From assembly GCA_963844885.1 (NCBI GenBank), contig CAWJQA010000006.1, positions 434,001-498,000 on the forward strand: DNA of 64,000 bases, in the 5' to 3' direction. This DNA comes from DATMER01 sp963844885. Its GTDB lineage: Bacteria > Acidobacteriota > Thermoanaerobaculia > Multivoradales > UBA5704. Made by a program: the position numbers and the translations under genes. Below are positions 26,018 to 35,740 of the stretch, in pieces; the first letter of the stretch is position 1; every line of letters starts with the position of its first letter. Under the pieces are notes generated by a model. It worked only from the letters and a program-made list of their open reading frames with translations, ran no database searches and was not told the DNA's origin.

Positions 26018-28093
26018 TTGAGTCGCAAGATGCTGATCAACGCGCAGCGCTCGGAAGAGCTGCGCATCGCCATCGTCCAGGGCAACACCCTGGAGAACTA
26101 CCAGGTGGACATCGCCGAGTCGGGCCTGACCCGCGGCAATATCTACCGGGGCCTCATTGCCAACATCCAGCCCAGCCTCAACGCCGCCTTCATCGAGTAT
26201 GGCGCGGAGCGGCACGGCTTCCTGGCGATCCAGGACGTCGTCCCCGAGGCCTACTACCGGTCGCCGAAAGGCGGCCATCCCCGCATCGAGGACGTCCTCG
26301 AGAAGAACAAGCCGATCGTCGTCCAGATCGCCAAGGACTCGATCGGACAGAAGGGCGCCGCCCTCACCACGAGCCTCTCTCTCGCCGGCCGCTATCTCGT
26401 CCTCACCCCGTTCGAGGACACCCGCGGCGTCTCCCGCAAGGTTGAAGACGAAGACATCCGGAAGAAGCTCAAGACTCTCGCCAACGGGCTGGATCTGCCG
26501 CAGGGTTGCGGTGTGATCGTCCGCACCAACGCTCTCGATCAGACCAAGGCCACGCTGAGCCGCGACCTGGCCGCCCTGCTCCGCCTCTGGAAGCGGGTGC
26601 AGGCCGCCGCGCTCGAAGGCAAGGGCACCCGGCTGATCTACAGCGACCAGGATCTCATCCTCCAGGCCCTGCGCGACTATCTCGACTCCAGCATCGAGGA
26701 GGTTCTGGTCGACGACGAGGCGGCGTTCCAGAAGGCCCGCGCCTACATGCAGGCCTTCATGCCGCGCGGCAAGACGCGGCTGACCTACTATTCGGACCGC
26801 CTCCCTCTGTTCACCCGCTACGGCCTGGAGAGCCAGATCGACCGCATCTACGAGCGCCGGGTCGACCTGCCGGCCGGCGGCTCCATCGTGATCGACGGGA
26901 CCGAGGCGCTGACCGCGATCGACGTCAACTCCGGCCGCTCCACCAAGGCCGCCACCCAGGAGGAGACGGCCCTCAGCACGAACCTGGAGGCGGCCAACGA
27001 GGTCGCCCGGCAGCTCCGGCTGCGCGACATCGGCGGCCTGGTGGTGGTCGATTTCATCGACATGCGGGCCTCCAAGAACCAGCGCCGGGTCGAAAAGACG
27101 CTCAAGGACGCGCTCAAGGAGGACAAGGCCCGTGCCTCCGTGGGCCGGATCAGCTCCAACGGCTTGCTGGAGATCAACCGCCAGCGCATCCAGCAGGCGC
27201 TCGAGGTGCGCACGCACCGCTCCTGCCCGACCTGCAACGGCTCGGGCCGGCTGGCGAGCGAGGAGATGGTCAGCCTGTCGCTCCTGCGCCGCCTCGAAGC
27301 GCGGGCGGCCAGCGGCACGATCCAGGGCGTGCGCATCGGGCTCCATCCCGAGCTTGCCGACGCCTTCCAGAACGGGCGGCGCAAGGAGCTGTCCGACCTG
27401 GAGCAGGAGTTCGACATCAAGATCGAGATCATCGCGGCGCCCGGCCTGCACCGGCCGGACGAGCAGATCGAGTGGTACAAGCGGGAGAAGCCGATGCCGC
27501 CGCCGAAGCCCCGGCCGGCCGCGGTGACGCTCCAGCCCTGGGACCTGGCTCTTCCCGGAGTCGAGGAGGAGGAAGAAGAGGAGGAGGAGGCCACCCCGGC
27601 GGCAGCCCCCAAGGCCGCCCGGTCGCAGCGGGAGCGCGGCCGGGACCGGAAGCGGAAGGGCCGCGACAGGGTTCTCCCCCAGGAGAAGCCCCAGGAGCCG
27701 GAGAAGCCGGAGATCGACGGCGCCGAGGCGGCGGCTACAGGTATCGAAGAGACTCCCGGCGAGGCCGAGGCCCGGCGCCGGAAGCGCCGCCGCGGCGGCC
27801 GCAAGCGCAAGAAGGCCAACGGCCAGGGTGTGACGGTGGGAGAAGCCCCGGCCGAGGAGGCCGGCATGGCGCCGGCTGACGACGACGAAGGGGGCTACGA
27901 GGAAGCGGGAGAGGCCGGCGCGACCGGGGCGGAAACCGAAGCGGGCGCCGCCGCGAAGCGCGGCCGGCGGCGCCGCCGCCGCCGCGGCGGCCGGACCCGT
28001 GAAGCCAAGGGCGAGGGCGAAGCGGGCGGCGAAACCCCGGGCCCGGCCGAAGCGGCGCCACCGCCACCGGAAAACCCTGGCTCCGAGGGGTAA
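26018..28093 (+). CDS. rne: Ribonuclease E/G
   Basis: A protein of 691 residues. The start SRKMLINAQRSEELRIAIVQ is typical of the family; TTG at 26018 is preferred because a GGAG lies 5 nt upstream, while the ATG at 26030 is too far from it. An S1-like RNA-binding part follows, then the catalytic DNase I-like region (TALTAIDVNSGRSTK and GGLVVVDFIDMR with the Mg-binding Asp residues). The Zn-link is CPTCNGSG. After about residue 500 comes a long disordered tail rich in Glu, Lys and Arg, with two Arg clusters (KRRRGGRKRKK; RGRRRRRRRGG), a likely RNA-binding or degradosome scaffold. It processes rRNA and mRNA. A 17-bp hairpin follows the stop. Confidence 0.92.
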   Translation: MSRKMLINAQRSEELRIAIVQGNTLENYQVDIAESGLTRGNIYRGLIANIQPSLNAAFIEYGAERHGFLAIQDVVPEAYYRSPKGGHPRIEDVLEKNKPIVVQIAKDSIGQKGAALTTSLSLAGRYLVLTPFEDTRGVSRKVEDEDIRKKLKTLANGLDLPQGCGVIVRTNALDQTKATLSRDLAALLRLWKRVQAAALEGKGTRLIYSDQDLILQALRDYLDSSIEEVLVDDEAAFQKARAYMQAFMPRGKTRLTYYSDRLPLFTRYGLESQIDRIYERRVDLPAGGSIVIDGTEALTAIDVNSGRSTKAATQEETALSTNLEAANEVARQLRLRDIGGLVVVDFIDMRASKNQRRVEKTLKDALKEDKARASVGRISSNGLLEINRQRIQQALEVRTHRSCPTCNGSGRLASEEMVSLSLLRRLEARAASGTIQGVRIGLHPELADAFQNGRRKELSDLEQEFDIKIEIIAAPGLHRPDEQIEWYKREKPMPPPKPRPAAVTLQPWDLALPGVEEEEEEEEEATPAAAPKAARSQRERGRDRKRKGRDRVLPQEKPQEPEKPEIDGAEAAATGIEETPGEAEARRRKRRRGGRKRKKANGQGVTVGEAPAEEAGMAPADDDEGGYEEAGEAGATGAETEAGAAAKRGRRRRRRRGGRTREAKGEGEAGGETPGPAEAAPPPPENPGSEG

Positions 28094-28098
28094 AACCG

Positions 28099-28144
28099 AA
28101 AGGACCCAAAGGACTCCGTGTTCTTGAAGTCCTTTGGGTCCTTT
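28099..28144 (+). terminator. 17-bp perfect hairpin after RNase E/G, built from AAAGGAC units
   Basis: 28099-28115 pairs exactly with 28128-28144 around a 12-nt loop. The right arm is followed by further TCCTTTATG units up to about 28165. It lies between two converging genes. It probably terminates transcription, although the downstream tract is only moderately T-rich. The arms belong to a dispersed AAAGGAC repeat family seen again near 56.9 and 62.7 kb. Confidence 0.6.
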
Positions 28145-28173
28145 ATGTCCTTTATGTCCTTCTTCTTCCCGCT

Positions 28174-30672
28174 TCAGCGGTAGAAGACCGGGAACGACCG
28201 CGGGTCGGCTTCGTGCATCATGTCGTAGACCGCCTCGAAGATCGTCCTCGCGGTTGGGCTTGGAGAAGTAGTCGCCGTCCGAGCCGTAGGCGGGGCGGTG
28301 CTCCTTGGCGGCGAGCGTCGCGGGGCCGAGTCGAGCCAGGCGTAGCCGCCCTGGCGCCTCCAGCACCTGCTGCATCATGTAGGCGGTGGCGCCGCCGGGC
28401 ACGTCCTCGTCGAGGAAGAGCACCCGGTTGGTCTTCTTGAGCGATTCGACGATCCGGCGCGTGGCGGTCGAACGGCAGCAGGGTCTGGACGTCGATCACC
28501 TCGGCGTCGATCCCCACACCGGGCAACATCTCCGCCGCTTCCAGCGCGATCCGGCAGAGCGCGCCGTAGGTGACCACCGTCACGTCCGTCCCCTCGCCGC
28601 AGCACTTCGGGAACGCCGAGCGGCACCGTGAACTCGCCGATGTTGGCGGGCAGCCTCTCCTTCAGGCGGTAGCCGTTCAGCACCTCGATCACGATCGCCG
28701 GATCGTCCGACCGCAGCAGCGTGTTGTAGAAGCCGGCCGCCTGCGTCATGTTCCGCGGCACGCAGACGTAGATGCCGCGCACGAGGTGGATGATCCCGGC
28801 CATCGGCGAGCCCGAGTGCCAGATCCCCTCCAGCCGGTGGCCGCGCGTGCGCACGATGACCGGCGCCTTCTGCCCGCCCTCCGTGCGCCAGCGCAGCGTC
28901 GCCAGGTCGTCGGACATGATCTGGAGCGCGTAGAGGATGTAGTCGAGATACTGGATCTCGGCGATCGGCCGCAGGCCGCGCATGGCCATGCCGATGGCCT
29001 GCCCCACGATCGTGCACTCGCGGATGCCGGTGTCGCGTGACCCGCAGCGCGCCGTACTTGTCCTGCAGGCCCGCGAAGCCCTGGTTGACGTCGCCGAGCT
29101 TGCCGACGTCCTCGCCGCAGCGCGACCAGGTTCGGGATAGCGCCGCAGAGCGTAGTCGAAGCAGGCGTTGAGCACCTCGAAACCGTTGACGGCAGCGCGC
29201 GTCCGGCCCGTAGACGCGGCTTGACCTCGGGCACGTGCAGAGCGGCGCTCCGCCGAGCTCGCTGTACAGATGCGAGCTGAAGCGGTCGCTCGTTGACCGG
29301 GCTCCTGCCCGCGCTTCCAGTCGCGAGCAGCCGGCGGGCGGCGGCGAAGATCCTTCGCCGCGCGGCGACGATCAGCGCGCTCGTGAGCGCGCGGCCATGA
29401 CGTCGCGGCGGAGCGGCGTGTGCGATCTTCTCGAGCTCGCCGAGATCTGTCTCGACCTCGGCGGCAATTTCGGTGCCGGCTGCGGCAGACTCCCGGGCCA
29501 TCTCGCCGGTCAGGGCCAGGACCACCTTCCGTCGCTCCTCGATCGGTGCCGAACGCCTGCCAGGCGCGCGCCTGCGCCTCGCGCACGGCCGCGAGATCCT
29601 CCTCCTCGCAGCGATCGAGCTCGGCGGCCGTGGCGATCCCCTGCTCCAGCATCCACTGCCGCATCTTGCGGATGCAGTCAGAACTCCTCCTCCCAGTCGA
29701 GGCGCTCCTTCGACTTGTAGCGCTCGTGGCTGCCCGAGGTCGAGTGCCCCTGCGGCTGGGTCACCTCGATGACGTGGATGATCGCCGGCACGTGCTCCGT
29801 CCGCACGATCTGCGGCCGCGTCGGGATAGGTCTCGCAGAGCGCCGGGTAGTCCCAGCCGCTTGACCGTGTAGAGGTCGAACCCCTCGCGTTCACCGCGGC
29901 TCGCGCCGGAAGCCGGCGAGAACGCTCCGAGAGGTCGCCTTTCGTAGTGCTGGTACTCGTTGGGCACCGAAATGCCGTAGCCGTCGTCCCAGATGGAGAC
30001 GCAGCACGGGACGCCGAGGACGCCCGACCGCGTTGATCGACTCCCAGAACATCCCCTCGGCGCAGCTCGCGTTGCCGATGTCCCGAAGGCGATCTCGTCG
30101 CCGTTGTGGGAGAACTGCGTCATCTCCGGCAGCCCCGCCAGCTCGGGGAGCTCGCGGTAGAGCTTCGAGGCATAGGCCAGCCCGACCAGGCGCGGCATCT
30201 GGGAGCCGGTCGGCGACACGTCGGCCGAGGAGTTGATCCGCGCCGTGAGGTCGTGGAAGCGGCCGTCCGGGTCGACCAGGCGGGTCGAGAAGTGCGCGTT
30301 CATGGAGCGGCCGGCCGAGCAGGGCTCCAGCGTCACGTCGGGTCGGCGTAGAGCTGGGCGAAGAACTCGTCGAGCGTCAACAGCCCGAGCGCGAACATCA
30401 AGGTCTGGTCGCGGTAGTAGCCGGAGCGGAAGTCGCCGGGGCGGAAGGCGCGGGCCACGGCGAGCTGGGCGACTTCCTTGCCGTCGCCGAAGATGCCGAA
30501 CTTCGCCTTGCCGGTCAGAACACCTCGCTTGTCGCCCGATCAGGCTGGCCTGGCGGCTCTGCCAGGCGATCCGGTAGTCACGGAGGATGCTCTTCTTCGT
30601 GAACAGCTCCGGACTGGACTCGGACCGGTCAGACGGCGCGGAGGCGCCCCGGTCCACGAGAGGAACGGTCAT
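28174..30672 (-). CDS. Fused alpha-beta 2-oxoacid dehydrogenase E1 (2-oxoisovalerate/pyruvate type), heavily frame-broken
   Basis: Reading across several frames gives one protein of about 830 residues. The alpha part starts MTVPLVDRGAS..., with FTKKSILRDYRIAWQSRQASLI, CSAGRSMNAHF, MPRLVGLAYASKLYRELP and HNGDEIAFG (TPP-binding region). The beta part includes ECTIVGQAIGMAMRGLRPIAE, GHRLEGIWHSGSPMAG and AGFYNTLLRSDDPAIVIEVLNG, and the C-terminus ends near RSFPVFYR. Such E1 proteins decarboxylate 2-oxoacids with thiamine diphosphate and pass the acyl group to an E2; no E2 or E3 gene is nearby. At least eight one-base shifts occur, often near homopolymers, in a fully recognisable sequence, so poor consensus is the likely cause. 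The start is the ATG at 30672. Confidence 0.75.
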
Positions 30673-30795
30673 TCTCGAAACCTCCGAAAGGGATGCGGGA
30701 AAGCCCCGCCTGCGGAATGCTAACACGCGGTGTCTCCGGCGTTCTCCGGCGTCATGGTACGATCCCGGCTCCAAATCGTCCTGGATGAGGAGGTT

Positions 30796-32244
30796 ATGAC
30801 AAGACACCCGGTTTCCTCCACTCTCCTGGCCCTGCTGCTGGGCTCCCTGGCCGCCTGCGCGAGCACGGCCGCGCCGGCAAAGCCGCCGGAGTCGCCACCG
30901 GCCGCCGAACCCGCCAGGCCGGAGCCGGTCGATCCCAACTCGGCCTACGCATCCAAGTACCACCCGCTCCCCTCGGAGCCGGTCCTGATCGTCAACGCCA
31001 CGATCCTCACCGCGGCCGGCGACCGCATCGAGAACGGGTCGATCCTGCTGCGCGACGGCAAGGTCGCCGCCGTCGGCACGCAGGTCGACAGCACCGGCCG
31101 GCGCCACGGTCGTGGATGCCACGCGGCAAGTGGGTGACGCCGGGCATCATCGACGCCCATTCGCACCTCGGCGTCTACCCGTCGCCCGGAGTGACGATGC
31201 CAACGCCGACGGCAACGAGGCGACCGACCCGGTCACCGCCGACGTCTGGGCCGAGCACTCGGTCTGGCCGCAGGACCCGCAGTTCCCGCTCGCGCTCGCC
31301 GGCGGCGTCACGGCCATGCAGATCCTGCCCGGCTCGGCCAACCTGATCGGCGGCCGGGGCGTCACGGTCAAGAACGTGCCGGCCCGCCACGTCGCAGGAG
31401 ATGAAGTTCCCGGGCGCCCCGTACGGCCTGAAGATGGCCTGCGGCGAGAACCCGAAGCGCGTCTACGGCGAGAAGGGCCGCGCGCCCTCGACCCGCATGG
31501 GCAACGTTGCCGGCTACCGCGCGGCCTGGATCGACGCCGCCGAGTACCGCCGCGAGCCTGGGACGAATACAAGCAGCAAGACAAGCGCTGGGAAAGCCAA
31601 GGACGCCAAGCCGCCCGATGCGCGATCTGGAGAAGGAGACGCTGGCCGGCGTGCTCTCCGGCGAGATCCTGGTGCAGAACCACTGCTACCGCGCCGACGA
31701 GATGGCTCAGATGATCGACATCGCCCAGGAGTTCGGCTACAAGATCGCCGCCTTCCACCACGCGGTCGAGGCCTACAAGATCGCCGACCTCCTCGCGAAG
31801 GAAGGCATCTGCGCCGACGTCTGGGCCGACTGGTGGGGCTTCAAGATGGAGGCTCTCGACGGCATCCGCGAGAACGCGGCGCTGCTCCAGGCAGCGGGCG
31901 CCTGCGTGGTCATCCACTCCGACTCGGCCCTCGGCATCCAGCGGCTCAACCAGGAGGCGGCCAAGGCGATGGCCGCGGGCCTGCGCATGGGACTGAGCAT
32001 GCGCGCCGAGGACGCCATCCGCTGGATCACGCTCAACCCCGCGAGGGCGCTGGGCATCGGCGAGCAGACCGGCACGCTCGAGCCCGGCAAGATGGCCGAC
32101 GTGGTGCTGTGGAGCGGCGACCCGTTCAGCGTCTACAGCCGCGCCGAAAAGGTTTACATCGACGGCGCCCTGGTCTTCGACCGGAACGACCCGTCGAAGC
32201 AGCCGAGCACGGACTTCTCGCTCGGGCAGGGAGGTGGCCGATGA
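30796..32244 (+). CDS. Lipoprotein amidohydrolase (imidazolonepropionase-like), with several frame breaks
   Basis: The ATG at 30796 starts a lipoprotein signal (SSTLLALLLGSLAAC). The amidohydrolase core follows: VLIVNATILTAAGDRIENGS, then in a shifted frame GKWVTPGIIDAHSHLGVYPS with the metal-binding HxH, ADVWAEHSVWPQDPQFPLAL, GGVTAMQILPGSANLIGG, and from about 31620 onward an unbroken frame (SGEILVQNHCYRADEMAQMI; ACVVIHSDSALGIQRLN; GTLEPGKMADVVLWSGDPF). About four or five one-base shifts lie between 31090 and 31620, continuing the break cluster to its left. Length is about 480. Metal ligands appear complete, so it should be an active cyclic-amide or peptide hydrolase in the periplasm. Its stop overlaps the next gene. 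Confidence 0.75.
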
Positions 32245-33536
32245 GCCGCGCCGAGCGCATCAAAATGGTTTTCAGTCTGCTGGCCTGCACGGCTCTCCCA
32301 GCCCTGGCGGAAACCGTCGCCGTCACCGGCGGCCGGGTGGTCACGATGGGGCCGGCGGGGACGATCGACAACGGCACGGTGGTGATCCGGGACGGCCGCA
32401 TCGCCGCCGTGGGCCGCGACGTCGCCGTTCCGGCCGGCGCCCGCCGGATCGACGCCACCGGCAAGGTGGTCACACCGGGCCTCATGGATTCCCTGAGCCG
32501 CCTCGGGATCATCGAGGTCGCCGCGGTCGAGAACACGGTGGACGTCAAGACCAGCGACGACCGCTTCACCGCGGCCTACAACGTGGCCGACGCGCTCAAC
32601 CCGCGTTCGATCACGATGGCCACGAACCGCGTCGAGGGTGTGACACGGGCGGTGGTGGCGCCGCAGGCCGGGAGCAGCGTGATCGCCGGCCAGGGCGCGG
32701 TCATCACGCTGAGCGGCCCCCTCGGAGCTCCCGGGGACTTCCTGATCCGCTCCCCCGCCGCGATGTACGCCGTACTGGGCGCGGGCGGCGAGCGCTTCGC
32801 CGGCGGCTCGCGCGCCGCGGCGATCCTGCGCCTGCGCGAGGCTCTCCAGGACGCCCGGGACTACGCCGCGAACCGCAAGGCCTGGGAGCAGGGGGACCGG
32901 CGCGGCTACACCCTGTCGCGGCTCGATCTCGAAGCCATGCAGCCGGTGATCCGCGGCGAGCTGCCGCTCGTCCTCGCCGTGAACCGGGCCAGCGACGTGC
33001 AGGCCGTCTTGCGGATGGCCAAGGAAGAGAAGCTCCAGATCCTGCTGGCCGGCTGCGGCGAGTGCTGGGAGGTGGCGGACGAGATCGCCGCCGCCGGAGT
33101 GCCGGCCCTCATCACGCCGCTCAACAACCTGCCCGTCAGCTTCGACGTGGTGGGGGCGACACTGGAGAACGCGGCCCGCCTGCACAAGGCGGGGGTGACG
33201 GTCGCTTTCATGAGCACCGGCGCCCACGAGTCCTACGCCATCCGCCAGAACGCCGGCAACGCCGTGGCCTACGGCATGCCCTGGGAAGCCGCGATGGCCG
33301 CCCTCACCACGGTCCCGGCGCGCCTGTTCGGCATCGCGGACCGCTACGGCACTCTGGAGCCGGGCAAGGACGCCGACGTGGTGGTCTGGACCGGCGATCC
33401 GCTGGAGGTTCTCACCTACCCCACCGCCGTGTTCATCCGCGGCATCGAGATGCCCATCCAGAGCCGCCAGCTCAAGCTGCGCGACCGCTACAAGGATCTG
33501 GGCGCCACGGCGCCTCCGGCGTACCGGCACGATTGA
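32241..33536 (+). CDS. Second amidohydrolase-fold protein lacking the HxH metal motif
   Basis: A protein of 431 residues whose ATG overlaps the preceding stop (ATGA). The signal peptide is IKMVFSLLACTALPALAETV. It has the family frame (GGRVVTMGPAGTIDNGTVVI at the start; YGTLEPGKDADVVVWTGDPLE near the end), but where the neighbour reads IIDAHSHLG it reads LMDSLSRLG, so both first-motif histidines are missing. A histidine remains in STGAHESYAI. It may use a different metal arrangement or act as a non-catalytic partner of the first amidohydrolase. Paired amidohydrolase genes of this kind are common in Acidobacteriota and Gemmatimonadota; their substrate is not established. Confidence 0.8.
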   Translation: MSRAERIKMVFSLLACTALPALAETVAVTGGRVVTMGPAGTIDNGTVVIRDGRIAAVGRDVAVPAGARRIDATGKVVTPGLMDSLSRLGIIEVAAVENTVDVKTSDDRFTAAYNVADALNPRSITMATNRVEGVTRAVVAPQAGSSVIAGQGAVITLSGPLGAPGDFLIRSPAAMYAVLGAGGERFAGGSRAAAILRLREALQDARDYAANRKAWEQGDRRGYTLSRLDLEAMQPVIRGELPLVLAVNRASDVQAVLRMAKEEKLQILLAGCGECWEVADEIAAAGVPALITPLNNLPVSFDVVGATLENAARLHKAGVTVAFMSTGAHESYAIRQNAGNAVAYGMPWEAAMAALTTVPARLFGIADRYGTLEPGKDADVVVWTGDPLEVLTYPTAVFIRGIEMPIQSRQLKLRDRYKDLGATAPPAYRHD

Positions 33537-33577
33537 CGCCAGCGCGAGGAGCGGGTTGACACTGAGCATGAGTGCGC

Positions 33578-33776
33578 CACGTTGGGGAGTGCTTCCCCAA
33601 CGTGGACCGGAGCCGCCATCGCCGCTCGCAACGCCCGAACGCGATGGGGAGACGTTCCCCAATGCGCGGACGACGCACATTCCCGTTGGGGAGACGTTCC
33701 CCATCGATACGCCGACGCGTGATGCCGGCGCACGTCACCCGGTGACGCTGGGGAACGGCTCCCCAACGTCACCGGG
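33578..33776. repeat. Four TGGGGA-N5-TCCCCA hairpins in 200 bases
   Basis: Hairpins at 33578-33604 (11-bp stem, 5-nt loop), 33645-33661 (6 bp), 33687-33703 (6 bp) and 33738-33776 (17-bp stem with one mismatch). All share the TGGGGA/TCCCCA core with a 5-nt loop. They fill the whole gap between two converging genes, spaced about 40-60 nt apart. This looks like a small REP-type array. Nothing else was recognised in 33537-33805. Confidence 0.8.
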
Positions 33777-33805
33777 CGATGCCCTCTCGAAAAATCGGGT
33801 GGCAC

Positions 33806-35029
33806 TCAAGCGAGCGGCTTCGTGCCGACCATCCCGAAGTCCTGATACCCGAACAGCAGCTCGTCCAGGCGATCACGAAGACGGTTCACGCGGTCGGCCA
33901 GGAGGCGCTGCTCTTCGGGGAGCTGCGCGAGGTCGATCTCGGGCAGGCGCTCGGAGTCGGGGTAGGGGCGGAGGTCGAGGCGCTCGATCGGATCGAAGCC
34001 GGCGAGCTCGTACATGAGCTTCAGGCTGTCGGGATGGACCGGCCGCTGGTGGGTGGGGTCGAGCCAGAAGCTGCGCGCCGCCACCAGCATCGAGAGCGGG
34101 TTGGGCGTCTCCAGGATGAGCACGCCACCCGGTTTGAGCGCCCGGTAGGCGAGGCGGACCAGACGGTCGAGGAGGCCCGCGGGGAGGTGCTCGATGACGT
34201 GGAAGGAGACCACGGCGCCCAGGCTCGACTCGGGCAGCGCGGCGAGCGCGGCGAAGGCGTCACCCTCCTCCGCTTCCAGGCCGCGCTCATGGCAGAGCGA
34301 CACCATGCGGGCGCTGCTGTCGATGCCACGGCCGGGGATGCCGTGATCGCGGAGCAGGGCCAGGGCCTCGCCTCGGCCACAGCCCACGTCCAGCACGGGC
34401 GCGCCGGTTGGGATCTTTTGAAGCCATGGGAGATAGGCCGAGATCCTCTCCCGGATCTCCTCCTCGGTGCCGCGGTAGCGGCGCTCGAGCTCCAGGTAGC
34501 CGTGCTCCTCATGGGCGCGGGAGACGGTCTCGATCGCCTGAGCGGGGGCTTGCGCGGGCTCGGCCGTCCCCCCCGAGGTCACCACGGCGAGCGCGGCGCC
34601 GAGGCTGCCGAGGAGGTCTCGGGTCTCCCGCCGGTAGCGGTCGAGCTTCTGGTCGGCGCGGGCGAAGAGCGCGTCGTTGTGCCGCATGATCTCCTGGATG
34701 CCTTCGGCGTCGAGGGCCTCCAGGTACTCCAGGCGGCGGCGGTATTCGTCGCGGACCTCGCCGGCGCGGTGCAGGTGCTCCAGCAGGATGAGGTTGAAGA
34801 CCCGCTGGCGCTCCCAGAGATCGTTCTGAGGGACTTTGACGAGGGGGCGGAACAGCCGCTTGACGGCGACCAGGAGGCGGCCGAGGGGACCGCGGTGGCT
34901 GCGGATGGGGAACTCGCGGTCCCCCTTCCAGAGCCATTCCCAGTCTTCGAGGTTGCGGGTGGGCTCGTCCAGGAAGTCGTCGATGGACGGCGAGCGGGGC
35001 TCCCGGGGTTCGGTGCCGCTCGCCGTCAT
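33806..35029 (-). CDS. SAM-dependent methyltransferase with N-terminal coiled coil (possible glycan or surface-polymer methyltransferase)
   Basis: A protein of 407 residues. The N-terminal half is helical and charged (WERQRVFNLILLEHLHRAGEVRDEYRRRLEYLE). The class I methyltransferase core starts with motif I PVLDVGCGRGEALALL near residue 215. It then has GIDSSARMVSLCHERGLEAEEGDAF, VVSFHVIEHLPAGLLDRL and LKPGGVLILETPNPLS. The layout resembles methyltransferases that cap polysaccharide chains, such as WbdD-like enzymes, but no glycosyltransferase genes are near. It follows rplI by about 20 nt and may simply be co-transcribed with the ribosomal genes. Confidence 0.8.
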   Translation of the reverse strand: MTASGTEPREPRSPSIDDFLDEPTRNLEDWEWLWKGDREFPIRSHRGPLGRLLVAVKRLFRPLVKVPQNDLWERQRVFNLILLEHLHRAGEVRDEYRRRLEYLEALDAEGIQEIMRHNDALFARADQKLDRYRRETRDLLGSLGAALAVVTSGGTAEPAQAPAQAIETVSRAHEEHGYLELERRYRGTEEEIRERISAYLPWLQKIPTGAPVLDVGCGRGEALALLRDHGIPGRGIDSSARMVSLCHERGLEAEEGDAFAALAALPESSLGAVVSFHVIEHLPAGLLDRLVRLAYRALKPGGVLILETPNPLSMLVAARSFWLDPTHQRPVHPDSLKLMYELAGFDPIERLDLRPYPDSERLPEIDLAQLPEEQRLLADRVNRLRDRLDELLFGYQDFGMVGTKPLA

Positions 35030-35048
35030 CTCGATCTTGGTAGGAGGG

Positions 35049-35495
35049 CTATTCCTCGGCCACGACCGAGACGGTGATCTCGGCCATGACCTCGGAGTGG
35101 AGGTCGATGCGCACGGCGTGGTCGCCGAGGGACTTGATGCCGCCCTCGAGGTCGATGCGCCGACGGTCGATGGTGACGCCCTTGGCCGCGAGAGCCTCGG
35201 CCACGTCGCCCGAGGTCACCGAGCCGTAGAGCGTGCCGGTCTCGCCGACGCGCTTCGGGATGGTGATCTGCAGGCCCTTCAGGCTGTTGGCGATCTCCTG
35301 CGCGGCGTCCCGCTCCTTGGCGTGGACGGCGTCGAACTTCTTGCGCTGCTGCTCGAAGAGCTTCGCGTTGGCGGGCGTGGCTTCCAGCGCGATGCCCTGC
35401 GGCAGCAGATAGTTGCGGCCATAGCCGGGCTTGACCTCGACGGTCTCGCCCCGCTTGCCGAGGGTGCGCTGGTCGGAGAGCAGAATGACTTTCAC
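35049..35495 (-). CDS. rplI: 50S ribosomal protein L9
   Basis: A protein of 148 residues beginning MKVILLSDQRTLGKRGETVE with the L9 signature KPGYGRNYLLPQGIALEAT. A long connecting helix follows (QQRKKFDAVHAKERDAAQEI), then the C-terminal 23S-binding domain (LYGSVTSGDVAEALAAKG; HSEVMAEITVSVV). It is the last gene of rpsF-rpsR-rplI, 9 nt after rpsR. L9 binds 23S rRNA at the L1 stalk base and helps keep reading frame. Confidence 0.98.
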   Translation of the reverse strand: MKVILLSDQRTLGKRGETVEVKPGYGRNYLLPQGIALEATPANAKLFEQQRKKFDAVHAKERDAAQEIANSLKGLQITIPKRVGETGTLYGSVTSGDVAEALAAKGVTIDRRRIDLEGGIKSLGDHAVRIDLHSEVMAEITVSVVAEE

Positions 35496-35504
35496 GCTGG
35501 CCTC

Positions 35505-35738
35505 CTAGTCCGTGGTGAAGGGGATCAGCGCCAGGTGGCGCGCCCGCTTGATGGCCTGCTGCAGCGGCCGCTGGTGGGTGGCGCACGTTCCCGAGATCCG
35601 CCGGGGCAGGATCTTGGAGCGCTCGGGGATGAACTGCTGCAACAGCTTCACGTCTTTGTAATCGATGTAGTCGATCTTGTCGGCGCAGAACTTACAGACC
35701 TTGCGCCGGCGGAAGAAGACCTTTCTCGGGCGTCCCAT
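35505..35738 (-). CDS. rpsR: 30S ribosomal protein S18
   Basis: A protein of 77 residues with the S18 core IDYIDYKDVKLLQQFIPERS, KILPRRISGTCATHQRPLQQ and AIKRARHLALIPF. Near the N-terminus FRRRKVCKFCADK gives two cysteines, part of the zinc-binding form of S18. It partners with S6 on the small-subunit platform, and rpsF lies directly upstream with a 2-nt gap. Confidence 0.98.
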   Translation of the reverse strand: MGRPRKVFFRRRKVCKFCADKIDYIDYKDVKLLQQFIPERSKILPRRISGTCATHQRPLQQAIKRARHLALIPFTTD

Positions 35739-35740
35739 GA

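Noticed and set aside
28174..30672. Genuine pseudogene of the E1 dehydrogenase
   Set aside because: Conserved residues are intact on both sides of all breaks, and the neighbouring amidohydrolase shows the same kind of breaks, which favours local sequence errors. This cannot be settled without reads.
33578..33776. Possible CRISPR array from the four hairpins
   Set aside because: Repeats are only about 17 bases and imperfect, spacing is uneven (about 42-62 nt), and no cas genes are present.
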